A stretch of 64,000 nt of DNA, taken from positions 57,514 through 121,513 of the forward strand of contig NZ_KB900737.1 in NCBI RefSeq assembly GCF_000379185.1. The letters run 5' to 3'. Each line of letters opens with the position of its first letter. Position 1 is the stretch's first letter. Below, piece after piece: positions 15,779 to 24,129 of the stretch. A program made the translations under genes and the position numbers. The stretch comes from Capnocytophaga cynodegmi DSM 19736. GTDB lineage: Bacteria; Bacteroidota; Bacteroidia; Flavobacteriales; Flavobacteriaceae. The notes beneath the pieces are model-generated. The model saw nothing but the letters and a program-made list of their open reading frames with translations, was not told the origin of the DNA and did no database searches.

Positions 15779-18625
15779 TTATTCAAAAGTAATAAGAAAA
15801 TTAGTTAAGCTATCTTCTTCCGACAAATTTAACTTTTTACGCAGACGATAACGAGCTGTTTCTATTCCTCGTATTGAAATTCCTTGTATGGCAGCTATTT
15901 CCTTCGTGGAATAATTTAAACGTATTAGTACGCAAAGTTTTAAATCTGATGAAGTTAAATTCGGATATTTTTTCTTCAGGTTTTTGAAGAAATTTTTGTG
16001 AATCATATCGAAATTTTCTTGAAATATTTGCCAATTACCTTCAGTGGAAATATTTTCACGGATATGTTGCATAATAGGACGGCTTTGTGATGGAGAAATC
16101 TTATGTTTTTTCATAAATTCATTCAAATCCACAATCAGATTCTCCAGAAAGTTGTCGTGCTTGATGTTCATCATTGTAGTTCCAGCAATAATTTTACTCT
16201 TATGTATTAGCTCGGCTTCTAATTTTTCATTGCGTAGTTGAGTTATTTCTTGTTCTTGCTGTTTTAAAATCTGTTCTTTTTTTGCTTTTTCTCTTATAAA
16301 TAGTCGCTCTCGTTTCCTCAATTTGAATTTGAAATACAGAAAAATTATATAAACGATGAGTCCTATACTTAGGCAAAAATAGATAATGAAAGCCAAAACA
16401 GATTTATACCAAGGCGTTGTGATTTTGAAGGGAACTTTTAGATGACTTATATCATTTCCCAATTCATTTATAATTTTGGCGTTTAAAACGTATTCTCCTT
16501 GTGGGAGATTTTGATAATCAATGGTAAAGTTTGGGGTGGCTAAGTTCCATCGTTTGTCATAATTTTCCAATCGATACACTAATTTTAGAGTTTCTTTTGA
16601 GAAATTTGGAAATTGAAAATCGAAAATTAGATTATTCCTTTGATAATCAATAGATAAATTCTCACCAATGTTTTCCAAAGAAAAGTCATCAGATTTTCTG
16701 TTGTAATTGCTTAAAGATTTTAGGGATAGTTTGTAAGGATAGTTCATTTTTGTGTTTTTTGATGAATACTTTGCAATACTTTCATTCAGGCAAAAAAAAG
16801 ATTCACCTTGCTTATTTATAAAAATAGTTGCTCGTTCTTCATTGGAAGGATTTATAATATTTTTAAAGCTAATTTTGTCTTCTATTTTATAATGTGTTGA
16901 TTTGTAAGAAACTAAAAAATAATTTTTATTTGTGATAAACCAAAAAAGATTGTCGTTTATGGGGATTATTTTTTGAGTTTTTGTTAAATTTGGTAGATTT
17001 TCGTTTAACGAATTATAAGGAATCATTTCTTGGCTTTCCTCGTTGTATTGGTAAAATTGTTGTGTATCTGTAAAAATGGGTTTTCCTCTGAATTTTAGTA
17101 ATTTAAGTGTTTGATGGTTTTTATTATTTCCCAGATTTTTATAAAGTTTTTTGCTTTTTATTTTCGTCAGGTCTTCGTTTAATTCAATTTTATAAATTCC
17201 TTTGTATGTGTGGTTTGCCCAAATGTTACCAGCATAATCTATTTCGATGCTTTGTATGAGGTCTGAGAAATCTTCAATGTTATGAGAAAAAAGCCATTTT
17301 CCTTCAGGATTTTTTTTGTAAACTGAAAGAAAAGTGTAGGAAGACCCAATCAAAACTTCCTTTCCGTGTATGATTCCTTTTTTTAGGTCAGTACCTCCAA
17401 CTCCAACATTTTCAATAGGTTGTATTGTGTTGTTTGTAATGTTCGCACTTCCTTTGTTGTGTCCTATAAAAAGTTGATTGTCAATATTTTTTACAAACCA
17501 AACTTGTTCGTCAAAATTGGGTATTTTTTTTACTTCGTTATCCTTAATGAAGTAAATGCCTTTGTTTGAAGCCATATAGAAATTTCCCTGAAAGGAGGTC
17601 ATATCTTCCACCAAATCAATATCCGATTTCAAATTGAAATAAGATAGCTTGGATTGAGTATCTATATATGAAATTCCATTATCTAAAGCAATCCAGATAT
17701 TCTTCTGTTTATCTTCAAACAAACCTAAAATCGTGTTGTTCTGAAGTCCGTTCGATTTGTTCATGTGCCACAATCCTTTACCATTTTCAATATCTATGGC
17801 AAAAACTCCGTCATTTAAACTTCCTAAAATTAGTGAGTTATCAGTTTTTAAAGCTCTGTTTAGTGAACTTTTTTTTAATTTTGAATCGAAGTCTGTTTTG
17901 AAAGGTTCGATAGTTTTATTTTCTAAATTATAAATGAATAAACCACTTTGGATAGTAACTAAAATGAGGTTTTCTTTATGCGGAATAGTATTAATTATCA
18001 GGTCGTTATTGATAGAAGTTCGTCTTATTATAGGAATTAATTCATTCTTGTTGGTCAGTTGGTAAAAATCATCGTCAATTCCTTGCATATAGACGTTTTT
18101 TTCAGAAGAATATAACCCAAAAGGGGCGGGTTTGGGATTGAAATTTTTTACATTTTGCCCATCAAAAACAAAATATGAAGAAAATGTTTGAAAATAAATG
18201 TTGTTTTGGTGTTTAAAGATTCGCCATATTTCATCATTTTGAAACTCATAATTGGGGATTTTGTTTTTTAAAGATTTGTAAATCAGTTCATTTTTTTCAC
18301 TTCTTTGAAAATATCCAAATTCTTCGAATGACCCTACATAAATCCGATTATCATCTATAAAAACTGACCGAACGATTCTTTTATTCGGTAATAAATGTAA
18401 TTCCCATAAGTTGCCGTCAAAGGTTAAAAGTCCTTGATTGTTAGCTATATATATGATTCCATATTTATCTTGGGAAATTCCCCAGTTTTGTGTTCCTGCA
18501 TTATATTCTTTCTGTGAGAAATTATGTACGGGAGAGATAAAAGGAAGATGGTCCTCTTGTGCAAAGACAACCGAATTTACTAAGAGTAAAAAAAGCAATA
18601 GGGCTAGTAAATACCACTTCATCAT
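15779..18625 (-). CDS. Propeller/Y_Y_Y sensor with LuxR-type DNA-binding domain, PUL regulator
   Basis: 948 residues. Signal peptide (cleavage near VVFAQ), about 630 residues of Reg_prop beta-propeller repeats (GIYKI, GVFAIDI, NIWIALDNGISYID and the like), a Y_Y_Y domain at roughly 665-730 (YRLENYDKRWN), one transmembrane helix near 740-760, a coiled coil of about 40 charged residues, then a C-terminal LuxR-family helix-turn-helix (LTSSDLKLCVLIRLNYSTKEIA). No histidine kinase or receiver domain is present, so it is a one-component transmembrane regulator: the periplasmic propeller senses an oligosaccharide and the cytoplasmic end binds DNA. It is divergent in role from, but adjacent to, the SusC operon on the same strand, and probably activates it. 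Confidence 0.88.
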   Translation of the reverse strand: MMKWYLLALLLFLLLVNSVVFAQEDHLPFISPVHNFSQKEYNAGTQNWGISQDKYGIIYIANNQGLLTFDGNLWELHLLPNKRIVRSVFIDDNRIYVGSFEEFGYFQRSEKNELIYKSLKNKIPNYEFQNDEIWRIFKHQNNIYFQTFSSYFVFDGQNVKNFNPKPAPFGLYSSEKNVYMQGIDDDFYQLTNKNELIPIIRRTSINNDLIINTIPHKENLILVTIQSGLFIYNLENKTIEPFKTDFDSKLKKSSLNRALKTDNSLILGSLNDGVFAIDIENGKGLWHMNKSNGLQNNTILGLFEDKQKNIWIALDNGISYIDTQSKLSYFNLKSDIDLVEDMTSFQGNFYMASNKGIYFIKDNEVKKIPNFDEQVWFVKNIDNQLFIGHNKGSANITNNTIQPIENVGVGGTDLKKGIIHGKEVLIGSSYTFLSVYKKNPEGKWLFSHNIEDFSDLIQSIEIDYAGNIWANHTYKGIYKIELNEDLTKIKSKKLYKNLGNNKNHQTLKLLKFRGKPIFTDTQQFYQYNEESQEMIPYNSLNENLPNLTKTQKIIPINDNLFWFITNKNYFLVSYKSTHYKIEDKISFKNIINPSNEERATIFINKQGESFFCLNESIAKYSSKNTKMNYPYKLSLKSLSNYNRKSDDFSLENIGENLSIDYQRNNLIFDFQFPNFSKETLKLVYRLENYDKRWNLATPNFTIDYQNLPQGEYVLNAKIINELGNDISHLKVPFKITTPWYKSVLAFIIYFCLSIGLIVYIIFLYFKFKLRKRERLFIREKAKKEQILKQQEQEITQLRNEKLEAELIHKSKIIAGTTMMNIKHDNFLENLIVDLNEFMKKHKISPSQSRPIMQHIRENISTEGNWQIFQENFDMIHKNFFKNLKKKYPNLTSSDLKLCVLIRLNYSTKEIAAIQGISIRGIETARYRLRKKLNLSEEDSLTNFLITFE

Positions 18626-18829
18626 TTCTTATTTTATACATTCTTAGACTCCACAAAAATATGAAAATATTCTGTAAAGATTGATGAAAGAATTTACTGA
18701 ATAAAAAATATCATTTGATAAATATTATATGAAAGAAGTTAACTAAAAAGCGTATTTTTTTGAATAAATTTTGGTTTTTTCAAAAAAATGTATATCTTTG
18801 CCAATGTAAACAATTAAAATTATTAACAA
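18626..18829. other. Intergenic promoter region between the PUL regulator and the outer-membrane barrel gene
   Basis: AT-rich stretch with two promoters pointing outward. On the minus strand TATTTTTG (18654-18661) may serve the regulator. On the plus side is the strong promoter listed separately. Nothing else is recognised. Confidence 0.5.
18770..18800 (+). promoter_or_regulatory. Strong Bacteroidota promoter of the outer-membrane barrel gene
   Basis: TTTG (18770-18773), a 19-base spacer, and TATCTTTG (18793-18800) match the -33/-7 consensus exactly. The start of transcription should be near 18807, giving a leader of about 23 AT-rich bases. Confidence 0.8.
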
Positions 18830-19399
18830 ATGAAGAAATTTATTTTAGGTGTTGCTCTAGTTTTAGGAGCAGTTGTTTTTAGTAACATAAATGCACAAAT
18901 CCAAAAAGGAAACTGGATGGTAGGAGGTCAGGTTGCTGATATGAAATTCACTAATGGGTTGAATATCAATCTTTATCCTCAAGCGGGATATTTCGTAGCT
19001 GACAATTTTGCCGTAGGAGGGCTTCTAGGTTTGGGAGTTTTCAAAGCGAAAGGTTCAAGTGATACACAAACAAACTGGAATTTGGGTGCTTTTGGTCGTT
19101 ACTATGTAGGTAAAGACTATGTGAATTTGTTGAAAAACGGACGTTTCTTTGCTGAAGGAAGCTTTGGTTTTGGAGGAAGAAATTCAAGCTCAGGAAGTAC
19201 AACAAATGGTGTTGATTTAGGTGTAGGTGCTGGTTATGCATATTTCATCACTCGTAATGTAAGTTTGGATGCTGCTCTTAAATTCAATTCTGTTGTTGGT
19301 GGAGGAAATACAAGTGGTCAAGGGGATTTAGGATTTGTAATTGGTTTCCAAATTTTCCTTCCTACATCAAAAGTTAAAGCTGCTTTGAACGATAACTAG
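18830..19399 (+). CDS. Small outer-membrane beta-barrel protein
   Basis: 189 residues: signal peptide (cleavage near INAQ-I), then about eight alternating amphipathic strands rich in Gly and aromatics (GNWMVGGQVADM, YFVADNFAVGGLLGLGVF, GAFGRYYVG, FFAEGSFGFGGR, GVGAGYAYFIT, LGFVIGFQIFLP). It is typical of the OmpA/OmpX-like small porin family common in Flavobacteriia. A perfect promoter suggests high expression. It is monocistronic, ended by a terminator. Exact role unknown. Confidence 0.8.
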   Translation: MKKFILGVALVLGAVVFSNINAQIQKGNWMVGGQVADMKFTNGLNINLYPQAGYFVADNFAVGGLLGLGVFKAKGSSDTQTNWNLGAFGRYYVGKDYVNLLKNGRFFAEGSFGFGGRNSSSGSTTNGVDLGVGAGYAYFITRNVSLDAALKFNSVVGGGNTSGQGDLGFVIGFQIFLPTSKVKAALNDN

Positions 19400-19425
19400 T
19401 AGTTAACGTAACTTTGTAAAAAATA

Positions 19426-19464
19426 AAATCCAGTTCGATTAAAATAATCGGGCTGGATTTTTTT
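19426..19464. terminator. Bidirectional terminator between the outer-membrane barrel gene and the GHMP kinase gene
   Basis: AAATCCAGTTCGATT and AATCGGGCTGGATTT form a 15-bp stem (two G-T pairs) flanked by A runs and T runs. It can serve the convergent genes on both sides. Confidence 0.85.
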
Positions 19465-20362
19465 ATGAAGTTAAAATCATTTCATTGTATGGGATAATTG
19501 TTGAGAAGCCCTTAGCTGAAAAGTATTCCTTTACGTATGATGCTTCGCCTACTGCCAGAACAAAATCACCTCCCCAAGCTCCCAAGCTTTTTATAGTTCC
19601 TTTGAAATAGGGAAATTCTAGGCTTTTAATTGTTGGAATGTCGAGAAAATTGGCTAAAATTTCTTCGTGTTGTTCTAATAGAGAACAAAAATCTTTTTCA
19701 GAAGGAAAACGTAAAAGTTCTTCAGTAATTTCAGTAAGTTGTGAACAAAGTTTGGCTTTTCCTTTTTTGATAATCTTGTAGTGTGCAATACCTTCTTTGC
19801 TATTTTGTTTTCTGTTTAAGTGGATGAAAAATAGCTTATCATTAAAAGGAAGATTGAAGTTTATGGGATAAGTTTTGGGTTTTCCTGATTCCAATTTGTA
19901 TAAAATGGGAGTATTATGCTTAGCACAAGCGATATCGTATCCGCTACCTCCGAAACTTCTGAATAACAGCTCGAACGGACAAACGTCTGCCCACTGAGCG
20001 ATATTGTTAATCAGTGTTGAAGAAGAACCCAATCCCCAATCTCGCTCAAATTCCAGATGTGTTTCAACCAAGCAGTTATTCATTTTTTCTGTAAAAGAAG
20101 GATTCATTTCACTAGCAACGCTCAAGATTTTCTTTAGGGTGTTGGCAATTGGAGCAAATTCGGGGTTGTTTATTTCTAAGTTTTGAGCTTCGAACCAAAT
20201 TTTGTTATGAATGTCGTAACTTCTCCAAGTAAATCCATTTGTTTGTGAAGTGATATTTAATGTCTGTCCTTGTTTTGTGGGCAAGGCGAGGCTTAAAGCA
20301 CCATCTAAAACAGCATACTCACCTGTAAGTAAAAGTTTTCCGTTACTGCGATATGTTTCCAT
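19463..20362 (-). CDS. GHMP-family kinase (GYDIA type)
   Basis: 299 residues. N-terminal GKLLLTGEYAVLDGA, the ATP-binding loop GLGSSS at 110-115 and the GYDIA motif at 141-145 identify the Bacteroidota GYDIA family of galactokinase/homoserine/mevalonate/phosphomevalonate kinases. By similarity to mevalonate-type enzymes it may act in the mevalonate route to isoprenoids, but substrate is not proven. It stands alone on the minus strand. The terminator begins at its last codons. Confidence 0.8.
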   Translation of the reverse strand: METYRSNGKLLLTGEYAVLDGALSLALPTKQGQTLNITSQTNGFTWRSYDIHNKIWFEAQNLEINNPEFAPIANTLKKILSVASEMNPSFTEKMNNCLVETHLEFERDWGLGSSSTLINNIAQWADVCPFELLFRSFGGSGYDIACAKHNTPILYKLESGKPKTYPINFNLPFNDKLFFIHLNRKQNSKEGIAHYKIIKKGKAKLCSQLTEITEELLRFPSEKDFCSLLEQHEEILANFLDIPTIKSLEFPYFKGTIKSLGAWGGDFVLAVGEASYVKEYFSAKGFSTIIPYNEMILTS

Positions 20363-20555
20363 ATGTTAGAAAATTTTGTTTATTTGAAGTTTCTAAACCT
20401 TTTAAAATTAGGATTTTTTTGTATTTTTGTTCCCTTGTATTCCACAAATATATAAAATACGCGGAATATAGTGCCTTTTTGTGTTATTTATTCTACATTT
20501 TTCTACGCAATATTTTGATTATTAATTAAGAAAGATGTGATAAAATGTGTTTTTT

Positions 20556-21605
20556 ATGAAAGATAATTTGATAAAAGTAGGAATCTCCATCGGTGATATG
20601 AATGGAGTGGGTTTGGAAATAATTCTCAAAACTTTTGAAGATTCAAAAATGTTGGAGTTGTGTACACCAATCATTTTTGCTTCAAACAAAACGGTTTCCT
20701 ATCAACGTAAATATTTCGATATAAATACAAATTTTCAAGGAATTGAGAAAATTGAAAATGCTATATCGGGAAAACTTAATGTATTGAATTGCTGGAAAGA
20801 ATCGCCGAATGTAACTTTTGGAAAAGTAACGGAAGAAGGAGGGAAATATGCTTTTATTTCTCTTAAAAAAGCTACAGAAGCACTTAAATCTGGAGAAATT
20901 GACGTGCTTGTTACGGCTCCCATCAATAAGAATAATATTCAGTCAGAGGAATTTAACTTTCCAGGGCATACAGATTATTTGGCTAAGGAGCTTGAGGGAC
21001 AAAGTTTGATGTTTATGGTGAGTGAAGAACTCCGAGTGGGGCTTTTTACTGACCACGTTCCACTGAAAGATGTAAGTTTACATATTACTGAAGAGCTTAT
21101 TTTCAGCAAAATACGATTGATGAATGAATCTTTGAAGAAAGATTTTTGTTTGCAACGTCCTAAAATTGCTGTTTTGGGGCTTAATCCGCACTGTGGTGAT
21201 GGGGGAGTGATTGGTTCTGAAGATGATGAGGTTATCCGTCCTGCATTAAGAAAATTATTTGAGGAAGGTGTTTTAGTTTTTGGACCATTTTCTGCGGATA
21301 GCTTTTTCGCTACACAGAATTACCTCAATTACGATGCAGTGATAGCACCTTATCACGATCAAGGTTTAATTCCTTTCAAAACCCTATCTTTCGGAAATGG
21401 AGGGAATTATACCGCTGGGCTTAGTAAAGTACGTACTTCTCCTGATCACGGAACGGCTTACGAAATTGCTGGTAAAGGAATTGCTGATGCTAATTCTTTT
21501 CGTCAGGCTGTGTTTATGGCGATAGATATTTTTAGAAATCGACTTGAATACGAATTATTATTGGAAAATCCTCTCAAAACAAAAGCTTTGGAAGCAGAGA
21601 AATAG
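20556..21605 (+). CDS. pdxA: 4-hydroxythreonine-4-phosphate dehydrogenase
   Basis: 349 residues from the ATG at 20556; a GTG three codons upstream is an alternative. The enzyme oxidises 4-phosphohydroxy-L-threonine in the DXP-dependent pathway to pyridoxal phosphate. Metal-binding His residues are in FPGHTDYLA, LFTDHVPL and APYHDQGLIPFK; the C-terminal RTSPDHGTAYEIAGKG is diagnostic. Cytoplasmic, full length. The partner pdxJ is not in the window. Confidence 0.95.
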   Translation: MKDNLIKVGISIGDMNGVGLEIILKTFEDSKMLELCTPIIFASNKTVSYQRKYFDINTNFQGIEKIENAISGKLNVLNCWKESPNVTFGKVTEEGGKYAFISLKKATEALKSGEIDVLVTAPINKNNIQSEEFNFPGHTDYLAKELEGQSLMFMVSEELRVGLFTDHVPLKDVSLHITEELIFSKIRLMNESLKKDFCLQRPKIAVLGLNPHCGDGGVIGSEDDEVIRPALRKLFEEGVLVFGPFSADSFFATQNYLNYDAVIAPYHDQGLIPFKTLSFGNGGNYTAGLSKVRTSPDHGTAYEIAGKGIADANSFRQAVFMAIDIFRNRLEYELLLENPLKTKALEAEK

Positions 21606-21624
21606 GAAGGTTTGAAGCATAAAG

Positions 21625-21990
21625 CTATTTTGCTTTTTGTATAATAATAACTCCTTTCGGACTAATTTCAATAATTATTCGTTCTTGGTTGCCTTGCAAA
21701 GTGATTGAACTTTCCATCTTTAAGCGAGATTGTGATATACAAGTAACAAGATATGTTCCTTTTGGAAGAAAAAAAGTATTTGAGATAGTTTCTTTGGGCA
21801 GATTTTCCAAAAAATACCTATCAATAGAAACCGAAACATTCTCGAAATAATTATTATGTACTTTAATTTCGTATTTTTCGGGTTCATAAGTTGTTTTTGA
21901 ACAAGAAAAAATGCCCCAGAACGAACTAATAGCCAAAAAAAGAAGCCAAATTAGTGGTTTTGTACCAAGATGATTTTTTGTAAATTTCAT
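21625..21990 (-). CDS. Small lipoprotein with a PEGA-like beta domain
   Basis: 121 residues. A basic N-terminus, a hydrophobic segment and ISSFWGIFSC give a lipoprotein signal with Cys30. The mature part (YFLENLPKETISNTFFLPKGTYLVTCISQ) reads like a short beta-sandwich; no named family is certain. Its start overlaps the 3' end of the frameshifted C11 protease by 65 bases, so it is probably translated from the same message. It may assist or anchor the surface proteases encoded before it. Confidence 0.55.
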   Translation of the reverse strand: MKFTKNHLGTKPLIWLLFLAISSFWGIFSCSKTTYEPEKYEIKVHNNYFENVSVSIDRYFLENLPKETISNTFFLPKGTYLVTCISQSRLKMESSITLQGNQERIIIEISPKGVIIIQKAK

Positions 21991-23087
21991 TTAATGATGT
22001 ATTTTGGTTAAACAAATACGTACTGATTCCGTTGCAATTATCAAGTGATAAATTAGCCATTTTGGCGGTGTGCTTTTCCGTTTTGCAGAGCTTTTTCCAG
22101 CAGTCGTTTATTTCGGAAATAGCATTAGATTGAGTGTCCAAAATTTGTTTTAGGTCGAATAATAACTTTTCGTTATTTCGACTATATTGCTGTAAATAAG
22201 AAAGTTGCAATTTAGTGAATTCTTTCATATCAGCAACTATTCTTCTACAAATTTGAGCCAAATGTTCCAAAAAACGACTATCAATCAGCGTTGGTAGCAG
22301 ACTGATAGGCTCCCCTTTGTGAAGCATAATGTTCGTAATAGGTTTCAACGACTTTTTCAAGTTCTAAGCTATTGAGTTGTGGAACAATTCGCTCGTAAGG
22401 AAAACCCTCAGCTAAAATTTCGGCAGGTGAGGCGATGAAAAAGTCTGCCGAGTAACGCAGTTCATATAGCACTTCAACAGAAGCCATAAAACACGCATCG
22501 AACAAAATGTAATCAAAATGATATGGTTGTAAACTTTCAGCAAGTTCTGCGATTTCCATAGCCGAATCAGTAGGCACATTGTCTTTTCCGAATGATTTGA
22601 AGAAAGGTGTTGTGCTATTTTTTGCTGTTTTTCGGTTGTTTTCAATGTAGTAATCACTTGGAAGCCACGTATTTCCGTGTGACCATAAAATTAACCCTTT
22701 GGGGCGGTTTACGCCTTGATACACTGAAAAAGCATCTTTCAAAACGTTTTGAAAAATGTGCTTATCGGCAGAATTCTGTTCAGGATAGGAGTAGATAATT
22801 TTTGATTTTATCTCATCAGAGGAGTCAGGTGTAATTTCTAAAAGTACAGGATGTTGCGGTAGTCCCACTGAAGCATACGTGTCGATATAAACCAACCACT
22901 TGTCTTTTCCGTTGGGAGTGAAAGCTTTTTCCATCTCATTGATGTCTTTTAAGGCGTAGGGAGCAAGGTCATTATCAGCAATCATATACACCAGTGTAAT
23001 TTCTTGGTTTTGATGTTGTTCCTTTGTTAAATTTTCTTTTTGGCAAGAAAACAAGAAGGTTAGGGCAAGTGAAATATAAAAACGCAT
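21926..23087 (-). pseudogene. C11 (clostripain-like) cysteine protease lipoprotein, frameshifted
   Basis: The first frame (23087 to 22281) gives 268 residues: lipoprotein signal with Cys15, catalytic His137 in LWSHGNTW and Cys199 in LFDACFMAS, the C11 dyad. It then runs GAYQSATNAD-stop. The next frame continues at once with TLIDSRFLEHLAQICRRIV down to 21926. Removing one A of the doublet at 22291-22292 fuses them as GAYQSAT-TLIDSRFLEHLA, which is the expected family sequence. Both catalytic residues lie before the lesion, so a truncated product could fold partly, but the C-terminal 120 residues would be lost. It is either a real one-base insertion or a sequencing error. It would cleave after Arg or Lys at the cell surface. 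Confidence 0.8.
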
Positions 23088-23137
23088 AGGGCTTGGTTTA
23101 AGAACTTTGGCAGTAATTTGTTTACTGCCAGAGTGTA

Positions 23138-23572
23138 TTATTTTGCTAAATAATTGCCTTCAATTTTAACGCCATCAACACGGATTTCATTTGTATGTGC
23201 AACGGGGCCACAACCCTCGCTTTGCATATATCAGTTTACCTCTATTTTATATGTTTTTACAGGATTTTGTAGATAAAGTGTTTCGGTTTTTCCTGTATAA
23301 ACGTCATTCTCAAAATTCAAATTAATGCGTATTATTAAATAGTCTTTTCTGTAAGTATTATCAAATATAAAGGGATAGATTTTATCCTCTTTATATATTT
23401 TAACATTATCTTTGTTGAGATTTCCTACTGGATCTACAAATTCTTTGTAAATTTCTGATTCCTTATTAATAAGTAAACTAAGCACAGGAGGAGGGGGATA
23501 ACAATCCTGCCCTCTATCTTCACAACCCAATAGTGTTGTAACAATAAACAATAGAAGTAAAAAATTTTTCAT
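23138..23572 (-). pseudogene. Small surface lipoprotein with an internal stop; paralogue of the next gene
   Basis: Lipoprotein signal (TTLLGC, Cys16). The frame reads 113 residues to a TGA at 23231-23233 and then continues without shift for 30 more residues (YMQSEGCGPVAH, IRVDGVKIEGNY) to a TAA at 23138. The part after the stop aligns with the end of the neighbour at 23647-24120 (GNYYKTERCGDRS, LYFNGKKIEQN), so the TGA looks like a nonsense mutation in an older, longer gene. The short GGCAGTAA/TTACTGCC hairpin at 23109-23129 follows. If the truncated form is made, it loses the conserved Cys region. Confidence 0.7.
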
Positions 23573-23646
23573 GGCGATATTATTTAATGAACAAAATGTA
23601 CGTCCTTAATTACTCATAAAGCTGTAAAAAGCTGTAATTGTTGGTT

Positions 23647-24120
23647 TTATTCTTGATTAACGTCTATTCTATAAGTGTGTGTCTCTATGGTAACTTTATT
23701 TTGCTCTATTTTTTTGCCATTAAAATAAAGTTCAATCAAGGCAGATCGATCACCGCATCTTTCTGTTTTGTAGTAATTTCCTCGTACTTGTAAGGTATCG
23801 GTTTTTTGTTGATATTTTACATAAAAAGTGTCTAAATTGCCCGTATAAAATGTTTTTAAATCTTCTGGTACAACAAAAACATTTCCGTTATAAACGTTTA
23901 AATCTTGAATTTTAACTATTTTATTTTCAGATAGTTTATGTAAAACAGCCTCTTTTTTATATTCTTGCATATCATTAGGAAATAAATCACGTCGTTCCAC
24001 ATTATTTTTTACAATGATAATTGCCAATCCTGGTGGCTGATTTTCACAATTTATGCTGTCTTCTCTAACACAATTTGCAAAGGCACACAATGATGTTATT
24101 AGGAGTAAAAAATGTTTCAT
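23647..24120 (-). CDS. Small lipoprotein downstream of the C10 protease, possible protease inhibitor
   Basis: 157 residues with a lipoprotein signal (FANC, Cys17). The mature part has no family I can name with certainty: beta-strand-rich, with a GNYYKTERCGDRSALIELYFNG-like core split here as GNYYKTERCGDRS and LIELYFNGKK, and a C-terminal strand HTYRIDVNQE. It lies 9 bases after the C10 protease gene. In Bacteroides fragilis C10 proteases (bfp) are followed by small lipoprotein inhibitors (bfi); the position and size fit that model. This is inference from context. It is paralogous to the broken gene at 23138-23572. Confidence 0.6.
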   Translation of the reverse strand: MKHFLLLITSLCAFANCVREDSINCENQPPGLAIIIVKNNVERRDLFPNDMQEYKKEAVLHKLSENKIVKIQDLNVYNGNVFVVPEDLKTFYTGNLDTFYVKYQQKTDTLQVRGNYYKTERCGDRSALIELYFNGKKIEQNKVTIETHTYRIDVNQE

Positions 24121-24129
24121 TTTGTCAAT

